Positions 45,230-57,354 of a DNA stretch of 64,000 nucleotides are shown here, piece by piece (the first letter of the stretch is position 1; every line of letters starts with the position of its first letter). This stretch comes from Brachionus rotundiformis (taxonomy: Eukaryota > Rotifera > Eurotatoria > Ploima > Brachionidae): NCBI GenBank assembly GCA_016802295.1, contig JAESIW010000020.1, positions 1,426,689 to 1,490,688 on the forward strand. The letters are read 5' to 3'. The notes beneath the pieces were generated by a model. It saw only the letters and a program-made list of their open reading frames with translations, ran no database searches and was not told the origin of the DNA. The translations under genes were made by a program, and so were the position numbers.

Positions 45230-46160
45230 TCACTGTCTTTGGTTAAAAAAATTGGGATTGTTATAGCTCCTTTGCGGATCAGGAAGTATTGGCACAAGAT
45301 GTCTGTAATTTTTTGACTTCTTCGTGCAACCTCCCATTACTCTAATTTGGATAAAAATTGAAAAGTATAAGCACATAAAAATGGCAATTAAACTAATTCC
45401 AATTTGGAAGACACCTGTAATAAAGAGCTTGTCTGATTGACATTTTTCTTGGTCAAATGAGCATCCCGAATCCTGAATTGCAAAAATATGAAACACTACC
45501 GTAATTATAAATGTCAATGTAAGACTCAAATAATGAAATACAATATTTGTAATTATCATACAAAAATTCCTACAGCTAACTTGATAGAAAAATGATTTAA
45601 AAATTAAAAGATTAAATCAAAAATTTTACTTGATATTAAATTTAAAAAAACTGTTAAGATTAAAAATCCGCCAGAATATAATCCGCCTTGGCAAAAATTT
45701 AATTTAATTAAAAATTTAATAAAAAATTAAATTTTTGAAAATAAATACCTCCGATCTGATTGTTTATATCTCTATTTGAAGAATCACTAAGAATAACTAT
45801 TTCGGCTATTACCATAAGAAAAGCAATAAATAATAAACTCAATGAATGAAAAATAATAAATCCAGTGGGATAATTATTTTGAATGATATAATTTCGCTTC
45901 ATTGACAAAGGAAGTTTGTCAAAGTCAACTACTGGAATGGCTGATTGATGCTGAATATGTTGGTGTTCAAGGGACCGAGATTGAGGGTTGCTCATATTTT
46001 GAAACATTGGTGGAATATTTTGATTAAGAGGTCTCGCGGAAGCCATTGGATTTGAAGTTGAATTAAAGTTTATTTCATTCGAAAAATATGATGGTGGATT
46101 AACTGATGATGGATTATCATCCAAGCTGATTAAGTCCTGATTCTGGTTATAGGTGACCAT
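45230..46160 (-). CDS. four-TM membrane protein, paralogous partner
   Basis: Three exons, 45749-46160, 45630-45686 and 45230-45579, in phase, 272 aa. The 95-residue N-terminal tail is proline-, asparagine- and glutamine-rich and has a PPSY motif (VNPPSYF), a possible WW-domain ligand. TM1 GFIIFHSLSLLFIAFLMVIA; TM2 GLYSGGFLILTVFLNLIS, with the GGxYSG wording common in MS4A-type proteins; TM3 FHYLSLTLTFIITVVFHIFA; outer loop with CSFDQEKC; TM4 FITGVFQIGISLIAIFMCLY; then a 40-residue cytoplasmic tail. The two loop cysteines probably form a disulfide. Convergent with the preceding gene, stop codons only 73 bp apart. Function unknown; MS4A/CD20-like is the best structural comparison. Confidence 0.8.
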
Positions 46161-46439
46161 TTGTTATTTGATAATTTTATAAGAAATATTTTTTTATTTT
46201 AAAAGTGAATTAATCATGAAGCTTTATAAAACGTAGATAAGATAATTGCTCAATTAAATAAACGAACTTAATCACATGAACTCAAATCTAAAATAGCACA
46301 GTCTTAAATAATTTTAATAAAAGAAGATTTTTTATCTTAATAGATAGTATTTTTTTAATAATTTTTTAAAAATTTTTTAAATATGTTTAAAAAATTCCAG
46401 GGTAATAAATAATAATAATTTAATTACCAAATTTATACG

Positions 46440-46925
46440 ACAGAATTATGTCTCAAGATGGTTAGAGGTATTTAGTCGAGTTCCCCAATGGTCTGTACTG
46501 GGACTCTTTCTATTTCAAATAGAGTGCATGTGTGAAAGCAAGTATAGTTATTGGAATGCTGAAGCAGCATTTACAAACAGAAAGAAGTTGTGGTTAAGAT
46601 TGTATACATCCATGGTGAGACTTCACCTAGACTATGCAGTGCAGGTACAGTATCCAAGTATGAAAGGAGATGTAAACGTGTTAGAGAAGGTAACAAAGAT
46701 CCTTTTTTCGCTATGAAGTATCTCGGATGAATTGAGGCTGGCTAGAATGGGTTTGACAAGTTGAGTCAAAGTAGAGTGAGAGAGTATTTGATTTAAAATG
46801 TACAAATTAGTGAATGAACTAGAAAGAGTATGCCTGATCAGAGACCTGGTAAATAGATCAGTAATCAAAGGTCCAGTCGCGGTAATAAGAGGCAATATCA
46901 TCAGAATCCAGAGAGCATCATCTTG
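46440..46925 (+). mobile_element. degraded CR1-like LINE
   Basis: Plus-strand relics in order: SRVPQWSVLGLFLF, a decayed reverse transcriptase motif SGVPQGSVLGPLLF; then after a deletion RKKLWLRLYTSMVRLHLDYA and KGDVNVLEKVTKI; then MYKLVNELERVCLIRDLVNR and VIRGNIIRIQRAS. Several frameshifts and stops. Internal deletion removed the part between RT core and C-terminus. Confidence 0.85.
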
Positions 46926-46999
46926 AGCTTATCCTTGAAGACTTGAATATCTGCTTACTTAATAATAAATTACCTAAATTTTTTGGACCAAATAACAGC

Positions 47000-47170
47000 T
47001 ACCGTAATGCCTTGCCCCCTAATGCATTGCACTTTAAACCAGAATTCTGGATTTTAATGCTGCATTTAACCCACTTTTTTTTCCAGATACGCTGCGACTA
47101 AAAATGCTGTCTTTAATGTCAAAATTTTGGTATAAATGCCGCATTAAATAAGTAAAAAATATGTAAAAAA
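47000..47170. mobile_element. half copy of the palindromic MITE
   Basis: From TACCGTAATGCCTTGCCCCC at 47000 through GCACTTTAAACCAGAATTCT, the GATACGCTGCGAC segment and GGTATAAATGCCGCATTAAA to about 47150, matching one arm of 27801-28148 at over 90%. The mirror arm is missing and is replaced by an AT-rich tract. Lies between two LINE relics. Confidence 0.85.
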
Positions 47171-47599
47171 TAGTAAAAAATAATAAAAATTTTTTATTAT
47201 TAATTTTTATTTTTATTATTTTTTATTATTTTTTAATTTTTATTATACTTGTATACCTAAACTTTAAATAAAAAAGCTGACTGGACCAAGTTTAAAAAGC
47301 TCTTAGAAAATGCACCTAAGCTGATGAATGTCTCTAGTATTGATGAAATAAGTGAATTAATTTTTGAATACTTGATAGTGCTGGTATAGCAATACCGTCG
47401 TTATAAATACGTTAATATTTGATAATTGTGCTAATAAAAAAATTTTCTTATTTTTTAAAATCTAAATTTTCATTTTCACAAAATTTCACAACTAATGTGT
47501 TCTGAATAGTAAGGTTTTCTAAAGAAAATTGTCACAACCATTATTAGAATTATAGATAAGATTTTTAAAATATCTATAATTTACTAGTGTATAACGTTG

Positions 47600-48312
47600 T
47601 ATTGTTGTATTGAAAAATTTGTTTTGCTTGATGACAAATATTTTTACATAAATGATCTATTGAATTCAATTCAAAGTCCTTATCTGATGACTTGAAAATA
47701 TTGGGTTTTTTTAATTTGAATGAATTAGGATCGACTCAATTTCAAAATGATCTCTTTGAATTAAGTAACTGGATAACCAGAAAAAGGTCTACTGAGCCAA
47801 ATGTATACTGGTTGAAATAGGAATAAAACAAAACCCTCTGTTGTTGTGTCTAGTGTCCTAAAATGGAACAAACAAGCTAACAGAGTATTTAGTCAGATCA
47901 GAAATGCGTTCGTATGTTACATAGGACCTGTCAGACTTCATTTTGAATATGATATAAGTATTCGGAACCCTTCAACGAAAGCTAGCATAATCGTCATCGA
48001 AAAAATCCAAAAAAGAGCGAAGAATGTTTGAAGGAAAAGTTTTATAAAGAATGAACCTGGCTACAAGTTTGAATCTGAACCTGAGAAGAAAATATGAAGC
48101 TAGAGAAAGAAATTTGCAAAGCTTCATCAAGATATAACTTTCTGACCAACAGAGTGGTTTCAAAGTGGAATGCTTTACCGCAGAGTGTTGTCAACTCAGA
48201 GAGAGTTGATGGCATTAAAGCGGGTATCGACAGAGAAGTGTTTGATATTGAACAAAGAAAGAAACGAAAGACTGCCAAAGCTCTTATAAAGCTAAATGCC
48301 GGAAGGCGATAG
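47600..48312 (+). mobile_element. degraded CR1-like LINE 3' half
   Basis: Relics of ORF2 in order: a weak FADD-box region near 47630, FQNDLFELSNWITRKRST, then LKWNKQANRVFSQIRNAFVC, GPVRLHFEYDISIRNPS, IIVIEKIQKRAKNV, and after a frame change ASSRYNFLTNRVVSKWNALP, DREVFDIEQRKKRKTAKALI to the stop at 48310-48312. The final part is open for 72 codons. Several frameshifts upstream. Different subfamily from 32598-32875. Confidence 0.87.
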
Positions 48313-48614
48313 TATATATTTCTATACTGCAATCTCATAACTACTACTACTATCTATTCATAGTTCAAAAATGAATCATTTGGAATATTGTTTTAAATTT
48401 GATAAAAATTTATTTATTAATTTGTATTATTTAATTTACATTTATTGTTATTTAGTTATAATTATAAAAATTCCAAAACAAATATTCTTATAAAAAGAAA
48501 AATTATCAACAAAAAAAATTATTCTTAATAAAAATTCAAATACTTTTTTATATGAGATAAAAAACAGGATAAAAATTTACATAACTTTGAAAAAATAATC
48601 TACAAAACCCGAAT

Positions 48615-51600
48615 TTAAACACTGGTCTCATGATTGATACCCAAATTGGCGGCTTTTCGAGGAGTTGTGTACGGTTTATTCCTTGCCACAAATTTAGCAC
48701 TGGTTCTTTCAATGGAATTTTTCTGCCAAACATTTGAACTCACACTAGAGCTTCTCTGACTACTCAGACCAAGTTGATAAATTGAATTAGAGGTATATAT
48801 GTCTTCATCACCCAAATAACTACTAACTATTACATTTGGATTAGTCACATGATTTACATTAAAGTTAGACTCATTTGAGGTGGTCACTACAGACGAAGTC
48901 AACGACCCGTTGCTCCTCCGCTTAACTTTGGCAATTGTTGCCACAGTTTCACCAGCAGTACCTGTATTGACCAGACAATTATTGGACAACAAGTCGTCCA
49001 ATTTGGACACATACTCCTCGATTATAACTTGGTCATTTCGGCTTTTTTCCTCGTAAGAATAAAAGCTCTTCTTGCTCTTTTTCGATCTGGATTCATAAAT
49101 TTTTTGACTAGAGACCGTCGAGTCACTCAAGTCTTCGGAAACTGCCAAAGTTGGCCGCAAATCAGTCAATTTAGATTCATCTGTATTATCGCCTAAATTT
49201 CTAGCCACCATTGATTGGCTTTTCTTTGCCGAAAAAAGAGCATCACTAATAGACCTCTTGTGGTCATCTTCCTCTATTGATTCCTCTTCCAGAATTGTGT
49301 TGGTGACATTTTTTTTTGTGCTATTCAACTCAGTGAAATTAAATCTTTCGTACATGTCTTCAATCTTGGGACACTGATTTTTTTCCTCGTTTGGCTCAAA
49401 GTACCAATTGTTATCCTGGCTATTGGTCTCAGCCGAATTGGTTCCAGTTGACCCATCACTTTTTTGCTTTTCGTTTGTAAAACTGAACGAAAAGTTAAGC
49501 TCCAGAGAGAATAGATCTTCGCGACTCAGAACATAGAATGAAATTTCCAAAACTGAATAGATAAATAATGCCAGTGAAAGGAGATAAGTAAATGTCAAGT
49601 CGTGGTCAAGAATGGTTAAGCAACCGGCCAGCAAGCAAATGCATAAGAAAACTACCGATGAGAATAAAGAAAACTTTAGTTGTATGTGTGGTTTGTGCTG
49701 AGTGTCCATGATACTAGTTCGGTCAGAGTCAGAGTTAAATGAAGTATTTGACTCTGGATAAGCATCTTGGTTAAAGTTTACCACTATTTTTTGAGTTGAA
49801 GGATTGGTCTTAACCTCAATGCAATCATTTACATTAAGGTCCTTATTAATCAGCCAGTTCTTGCATAACTCTTTTTTGTCCTCGTGAATTTTGGAATCTT
49901 GCGGCTTAGACTCATAGTCCTCCATATCAAGATCCTTGACAATGCGTCTTAGAGTGGCCCAAATGAGACCAACAAGAACCAACTGAACCAAAAAAATAAA
50001 ACAAACTGGCAGTATAATGCTTCCTATGAGGATATTTGGCTCGTTTGTAAAGCAGACTGAATAAGGTACTTGGACATAATCTCTTTTAGTTATTGATATT
50101 ATTATGGACACCAGCAGCATTGGAATTCCGTAACCAATCATGTATAAATGCACAACTGGTTTTTTCACATATTCTTCTTCTTCTTGGTTCTCAGATGGCT
50201 TTTTAAGCTGAATATCATTATTGTTAAATATGAGGTTGAAATTACGCTTTTCTAGCACTCTAAGCTTAGAGTACAGACACCAATAGTAGAGCAAATACCA
50301 AAGAAAAGAGGCAAGCATCAAATAGTGAGATCCTATTGCAGTTATTAGGCACAAATGGGGAATAAATATTTGTTTAATGCCTACTACATAGAAAAAGATT
50401 AAAGATAGAACAGATATCCATTTGTTTATGATACAATGTTGGAACGATCTTGGCATCAGCAAGCTTTTTTTCATTATTAGATAAATGATTATGTTAGCAC
50501 ATAGAATTAGAGTCGATACAATGGAAAAAAAGTAAATGACTTTGTGATCGAATAGAAGGTAGTTATTGCTCAAAATGGTGCGAATTTGAGCCATTACTGA
50601 CTGATTGGTGGTCAAGTCTTCTTTTAAATTTATTCGGTAAAGTTTGGCATATTCGTCTATTAGGCTTATGATTTGTGTAAGATCAAGATTTTGTGGGTAA
50701 GAGTCGCTAACTTTGTCAAAGCTTGGAGAATGTCTGAGACCAATGAAATGAATATTGTGATTTTTAGCTGTAAGATTGCATTTAAGATGTGAAAAAAGAG
50801 CAAAGTTGGCCGTGTTTGGTGAGCTCAATAAGCTTTGAATGTCACATATTGCGTTAAAATTATTTTCTGTCCATTCTATATGCGGACCATTGGTGTCATT
50901 CTTGATCATTCCATACAAAACTTGGTAGTTTTGAATCCTGAACCAATTATTGATTAATAAGCTTTTAAATTTTTTAAGTCGGTTCGAATTGGTCAAAAAA
51001 TGTTTCTCATATATTTGGTCTATGGAAGAATCGTAATTTTTCAGAACTAGATTTTTGTTCATCAAGAGAACATTGTTACTGGTTTTTGGTGTCGATGAGC
51101 TAATGTCAAAATATAATGAGTTTGTTTCGGTCAATAGTGAATTTTCAATAAAAATTTGGTCAAATAAATTTTTATCTTTTTCTATTTTTTTATTATTGAG
51201 ACTTGAATTGTGTTTTTTTAATTCGGATTGTTTTTTTTCAACTTTTGAGTCGATTAGACCCAGAACTCGAAAGTACAAATCGGGCATTTTGATTTCAAGG
51301 CTGAGATTAAAATTGTTCGGTTGGTTAAAATTTGGTGCACTTATGAAACCAACTATTTGTGAGATAAGCTTGTCCGTGGATTCATTGAGCTCATTACTGT
51401 CCAGCAAGCGATTATAGTCGACCAGATTAATAAGGTCGTAATTTGACAAGTTTTTGTGCGTCTGATTTTGGATCACACTTGGAAAAAGATGGTCATTTTC
51501 GAAAAATATGATCTCTAGTTTTTTTGACATTTGGTTGTATGAAGATAACATTTGAAAATCAAAGTCCACTCGAGGTGTCGCCTTCTCCTCGGTTTGGTCA

Positions 51601-54600
51601 TCACATTTAAAATAAATTTGTTGAGTTAATCGATATCTATTGATTTTGCAGCTTAAACTAAATCAATTAGTTAATACTCGAAATTTTTAAATATTTTTTT
51701 GTTTATAAATTATTTTGAACTCTTAAACAAAAAATTTGTGAATATTTATTTAGTTCAATTTTGATTTCTGAAAACACCATGGACCAGATTTATTTAATTA
51801 TTTAGAACAACATAATATTTTAAAAATTTTGTTTTTTTTTTAGTTATTTAAATATTCAATCACTTTTTTTATAATTTTGGATAATACCAATTTCACATTA
51901 AATAGATTTATTACTGTATTTTAATATTTTAATTAAAGGATACTGATCTTCTTTGTCTCTATTTTTATTTTATCAGAGTAATTTTTTTCTTATATTGCCT
52001 AAAACGTGTCAATAAATAAATTTCACTAATATTTCAAGACCAATATAAATTAATATTATATAAATCATTAAATTTTTATTAATTAAAGTATCTTTTTTAA
52101 TCTATTATTAATCGAGAGTAAGATAATCTAGTGAACCTATGATGTCTGTTCTCGTATAAAGATAAATTCTTATGATTAAAAAATGGCAAGTTGATCAGTT
52201 TCTGATTGAGAAGTGGTATAAGATTTTCCATATTAGGACAATTTTTACAATCAATGAAAATTTAGCGTATTTTAATTACCGGAATGTATCTATTTAACCT
52301 ATTTTGTAATCTACAATCCTTAAGTCAAACTGATACTGATAAAGATAGCCCATAGCATAAATAAGAGATAAAGAAATTGTCTTTTTAGAGAGTGATTCGT
52401 GTCCAAGATTGAAATTTTTTAATTAATATGGAATGATCATAGCAGAAACCTAAATCTCATTAGTTTGTCTCTCTAACCATTCAGAAAGTCCAGTTAAACT
52501 ATAATAGATACAAGATTTGGTCAGCTGATGCAGCACCAAGTGTTTACCATATTGCATTTGCAGAACTATTTTCAAGTACTCGTAAAGATAAAGTTATGAG
52601 TTTTTTTAAGTTATTTGTTGCATACTTTTATACCATTTTTCACAACACCATTTATAGAATAGTAATTAAGTTATCTGAAGACCAAGAAAATAAAAATAGG
52701 TTCTTGGTGAAACTAGATATTAAGATAAAACAACTGATATAAAGAATTTATTTGGACATTGTCTCAAATAGTGTGTTTATTACAGCATTGTTGTGACTTC
52801 TGAAGGCGATGTTAAGTTTGGTATCAAAAAAATCAAAGTATCTGAATATCGATTCAAAAAGAGTATTTTATTTAAGAAAATGTAATAACTTTCAAAGTTT
52901 TTTACACTTTTAATTCTATCAAATTTTCAATATAACGAAAGTAATAAATTCTGAAAAAATTGATATATTGATTTTTGATACAAAACTTAACATCGCCCTT
53001 CTGAAATGATCAATTTATAATTTTATTTCCATGCTTTTAACACTAGAAAGCCCGAGGGGTTTTTAAACCCCTTTTTAAAAAATTTAAACTTGAATATTAT
53101 CTCAAATAAATAAAGTTATCAAAAATTACTCAAAAAAACTTAAAATCAACTTGTAATACTTAAATTTTTTAATCATATTTTAAATAAATTTTTTCTATTT
53201 CTTTTAATATTTTAATTTGAAATTTTTGTAATTAATCAGTCGGCCTTTCTAGTGTTAAATGAATTTCTCTCTCTAATTATGATGATAATTTTAATGGTTA
53301 TTTAATGTAAATTTAAATTAATTTAAACATTAAATAAGAATACAATAAGCGTAATAAACTAAATTTATATTTTAAATTTATCTATATTAAACAAATCTTA
53401 CTTATTTTTGCGATTGAAATAAACAGCTGGTGAGACCGAATACATGGCCAGATATGATGACAACAAATCACTCCGAATATCCTCGTTTTTGTGAATACTC
53501 GTTAACACAATTTTCATAAGAACATTAAAAAAATACTTGCCAAACACCTGAATATCAGTTAATTTGGCTTGTTTAAGATAAAACTCATTTAGCTTAGACA
53601 ACATGTCATTTAAAAACATAAACTCATGTTTCCAAGCATTGGAACTAAGTATTCCAGTTTGATTTCTATCAACCAAATCGATTAGATACTTTTGTATATT
53701 AAGTACGTCAAATTTGTTCAATGACTGTTTGGAGCTTGAGTTCTTCGATTGAATTGAAACTATTTGTCTTATAAACTCCTCCAAACTTATCTCTTTTTTA
53801 CTTTTTTCCAAGCCTAACAGGTACTTGGTCAAATTGGACTCATAAAAACACAATGATAAATTCATAGAATCAGACCATTGTCCATCCTGTTTGCATTCGA
53901 AGATGGCAAAAGCGGACGAATTTTTGCCAGAACATTTTTGGGTTATTTTCGAATTGGCCAATGTCCTTGGCCATTTAAAAATACCTTTATATGTTTGAGT
54001 AATAATCTCTGGACAATATGGAGACTTTTTCTTGGTCTCTTGGCTACTTGGTTCAATCACATTAAGCTGATGTCTAGTAAGAACTTTAATCTCGACTTGG
54101 CTAGTGTTTACATTCAATCTTTTTTCGTTTAAATTCAAATTAGCCACACACGAATATTTTCCACTATGCTGACCAGATATGGTATTTGTAATTATAAGCT
54201 TGGACTCAATTAATTCATCAAGTTTAAATTTAGACTTATTTTCAACTATTTGAATTTGAGTTGGCGTATCCTTGGTATAAAAGATAGTGGATATCATCAA
54301 CTGAGTGTGGTCATTTAAAAACCATTTTATCTGTGATTTGTAAAAGTTGGCTGCTTTGGAACGAAATTTTCTCATTAGATTTATTTTTTTGAGTTTACAT
54401 GTGAGCTCCAAAGTGTCACCTTCGATCAAAATTTGGTTCAATTCAGGCTCTATGGTGAACTCAAACTTTGAATTGTCAGTGCTCAATAGGGTTTGGTTGG
54501 ACTGGCTGAATCTGTACTTGTTGTAAAGATCCCGGAAGCAACGGGACATAAGTGAGACACTGTTGACCAATTTGGTAACATCGCACTCATTTGGTTTGTA

Positions 54601-55567
54601 TATAACTACAGATATGTTGCGTTTGAACAGATACAGAATTGTTCTTAGCCATTTACAATCTATTGAAACAAGCTTGTCTGAATTTAAAGTTTGGTCACAG
54701 TTTATCTGCTCCAAATTGTTCATATATCTAATTAATTAATTCAATTTTTAATTTTTGTGTTTTTTTTTTAAGATAAAAACAAATATACATTTTTTCCAAA
54801 TGACGGAATTTTTTGAGGAAATATTTTGGCGATGGACTCCTTAGATAGTTGTTTGATGAAATGTCCAGCACGCGCAAATTGATCAAGTCCTCAAACCCAT
54901 CGTCCAGCCTCAAGACCCTGAAGCGGTTGTTTGACAAATTACTTAAATAAATTTTTTTTATTTCAAATTTAACTAAATTAATTAATTGTTAATTAAATGT
55001 ATTCAAAAATATTTTATTTATTAATTAACTTTAAGTAATCAATACTTACAAACTGACTATTTGGTCCAAAGGAAAATCATAAGAAAATAAATAGCTTATT
55101 GAATTTAAATTTTGACTGGAACAATCAACATAAATGTCGTACAATTGTCTGTTTTGTCTTTGGGGCAACTTGGTCGACAAGTCATAAGAATAGTCATCAT
55201 AGTCATAGGTTAAATTGAGGCTCCTTTTTTTCCTAAAGTTTTCTTCTGTCTCATGGTCATAGTCATCATTGGAATCATAAATATGGTTTTCCTCATCTCC
55301 ATTTTTTTCTTGTTTCTCACCAAAGACACATTTACACTGCAATGGACACTCGTACGGAGGCTTGTCCGATTTTGTACGAGTGTCCTCTTGTTCATCATAT
55401 GAATCATGGTAATAATCGTAATAGTAGTCATAGGAACTAGTCGAATCAGCATAGTCATAATTGGAAGTTTTTGAATATCCCGAGTTATAGTTTGAGTTGG
55501 CCGCAAGTGCGGTATTAATTAAATAAATAGAAAAAATGCATTTAATTAGACATTTTATTAGATACAT
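48615..55567 (-). CDS. ADGRA3: adhesion GPCR of ADGRA type (GPR124/125-like)
   Basis: Four exons, 55050-55567, 54789-54941, 53402-54727 and 48615-51636, make 1673 codons in one frame (1672 aa). Order: signal peptide (about 1-22); acidic Tyr-rich stretch; LRR N-cap cysteines (YECPLQCKC); leucine-rich repeats (NLSNNRFRVLRL, NLRVLDISSNNYLRS, YMNNLEQI); LRR C-cap; Ig-like domain (LTCKLKK to HSGKYSCVANL); hormone-receptor-type domain (YCPEIITQTYKGIFKWPRT, FECKQDGQWSD); GAIN region; seven TMs starting KVIYFFSIVSTLILCANIII with the TM3/loop cysteines kept (PHLCLITAIG, PYSVCFTNEP); 350-residue tail ending ETSV, a class I PDZ ligand as in vertebrate ADGRA2/3. Family role: planar polarity and, for ADGRA2, WNT7 co-receptor; DLG binding through the tail. 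The GPS lacks the usual cleavage residues. Two MITEs lie in intron 3. ADGRA3 versus ADGRA2 is not resolvable. Confidence 0.92.
52798..53005. mobile_element. short MITE in ADGRA intron 3
   Basis: Inverted repeats of about 45 bp: CTGAAGGCGATGTTAAGTTT with GGTATCAAAAAAATC on the left and GATTTTTGATAC then AAACTTAACATCGCCCTTCT on the right. 208 bp in all, AT-rich centre, no ORF. Ends 36 bp before the piggyBac-like MITE. Confidence 0.8.
53041..53254. mobile_element. piggyBac-like MITE, copy 2
   Basis: 214 bp flanked by TTAA at 53037-53040 and 53255-53258. Ends CACTAGAAAGCCCGAGG and GGCCTTTCTAGTG inverted; full-length relative of 37130-37342. GAGGGGTTTTTAAACCCCTT next to the left end forms a second small hairpin. 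Located in ADGRA intron 3, in the gene-neutral orientation. Confidence 0.9.
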
Positions 55568-57354
55568 TTTGTCTGAATGTTCATTATCTAATATAACTAA
55601 ATTATAAAGTTATTTAGAATTTATTTTTTTAAATATGTCTACAGAAAATTTCACGGTCTGTTTAACTAAATTAGATAGTTTAAAGTTTACCAGGCGGAGT
55701 TTAGATTACCTGAATAACCAAGAATTTTATCTTTATATATGATTTTAGAGTTTGGTTAAGTGGTTAATGAAATTGTATTTTTAGCAATAGCAAAATTGAT
55801 GCTTTGAAGAATGGATTTTCAAAGTTCAAATTTCGTTTCTTTCTTTACTTAATCGCTTGGAATTCTTATTAATTATTGTATCATATAAAATTGCTTCCAT
55901 TTGTAACAAATTAATTATAATTAGTAATTTTTAGTAAACAAAAAACGTGTCTTATTTGATCTATTAGTGGTATTTTTAGTAGTTTATTTGTTGTTTATGT
56001 TTTTATTTATCAAACAATTGTTCATAGATTTTTAGTGGGGCCATTTAAGCAATTTAAAATGAATTGATTACTCAATACAATTTAAATTTAAAATTAATTA
56101 TTTATTAAGATTTCTTATATTAAAATATAATAGTAAAATTTACAGGTATTTAGCTTTTGGGTATAATTTTTTAATAAGAGGTAAAAAGCTCTTTAAATGT
56201 ATGCTTCATCATAGAAAATTTGTTTATAAAATAAAAAATGTTTTTAAAAATTTATCATTTTAAAAAATAAAAATGTCTAATAGAACATCAAAATAATTAA
56301 CTTAAAATTTTTATAATTTAGAAAAAATGTATATCTTTTTTGAAAAACAAATGATTTATTCTCGTTGAAAAATTACCTGAATGAAAAATCTGTTGGTGAG
56401 GTAGACATTATTCGCACTGGAAAACAATGGTAAAGCTGTTGGATCTATTTTAGGTAAAGTTAGTCGAAGTCTTTACCAATGAAGCAAGAATGACGTCCAG
56501 CATAACAAATTCAACTCATTAGAGAACCCAATGACTGCAAATATGGCAAATATTTCAATTAAATTGGACCTTAAAATCGAATCAAGCAATTTCATATAAA
56601 ACAATGGGTTTACTTATTTTCACATTATTAGATCGATTTATTATGCAATTTTTATAATTTTTTATCTGTTTACGAACTATATTCTATTATAATTATATCC
56701 TTTAAATTGAATAAAATTTTATTATATTTGTTTTTATTGAACCAGTTATCTAGTTTGAACGATGAGCATGATTTTTGAAATATTTCAAACAATAAATTTT
56801 CCAAACATTTTAAAATATAGCCTTATATAAAATGGTTTTCTAACCTTTAAGTTTATAGATATAAAAACATTTTCAAAAAGATAATATGATTTTACATTAA
56901 AAAAAAAGGAAAATTATATCAGATTTAATAATAAGAGTTTTTCAATTTAACAAAATTTTCACAATGCAAAAATGTGAATATTAAAAAGCGATTCCACTTT
57001 ATCTAACAAATAAACCTTTGTATATGTGAAAACGATAAGATATTAAATATGATTTAAAATTTTATAAACTCATAACAGTCATGAGTTTAGGATAAATACT
57101 CTTTGTATTTAGGATATCACTTAATAAAATGGTAAAGACAATCTTAATTTGCTTAATCTATGCAATGTCTGTCTATAAATCCTTAAGAAGCTATTTTTAA
57201 CGCCATTTTCTTTAACTACCTAACTGGGTAAGGATGCAACTTGCCATTAGATACACTAAATTTATTGTAAATATCAAGCTAATTAATTTTTTTTTCGTGA
57301 TTAAACAAAGGTTTATATTGATTAAATCTTATTCAAATCTTTTCATTTAGAAAT
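55568..57354. other. intergenic, divergent promoters of ADGRA and SLC39
   Basis: 1.8 kb between divergent genes. The 5' flanks of both genes lie here. A short coding-like patch at about 56375-56580 (KSVGEVDIIRTGKQW, REPNDCKYGKYFN) with stops may be a transposase relic but cannot be assigned. Confidence 0.45.

Noticed and set aside
55210..55506. 98-aa frame with many M, T and I
   Set aside because: Alternative frame of the ADGRA first exon, whose signal peptide and cysteine motifs are in the other frame.
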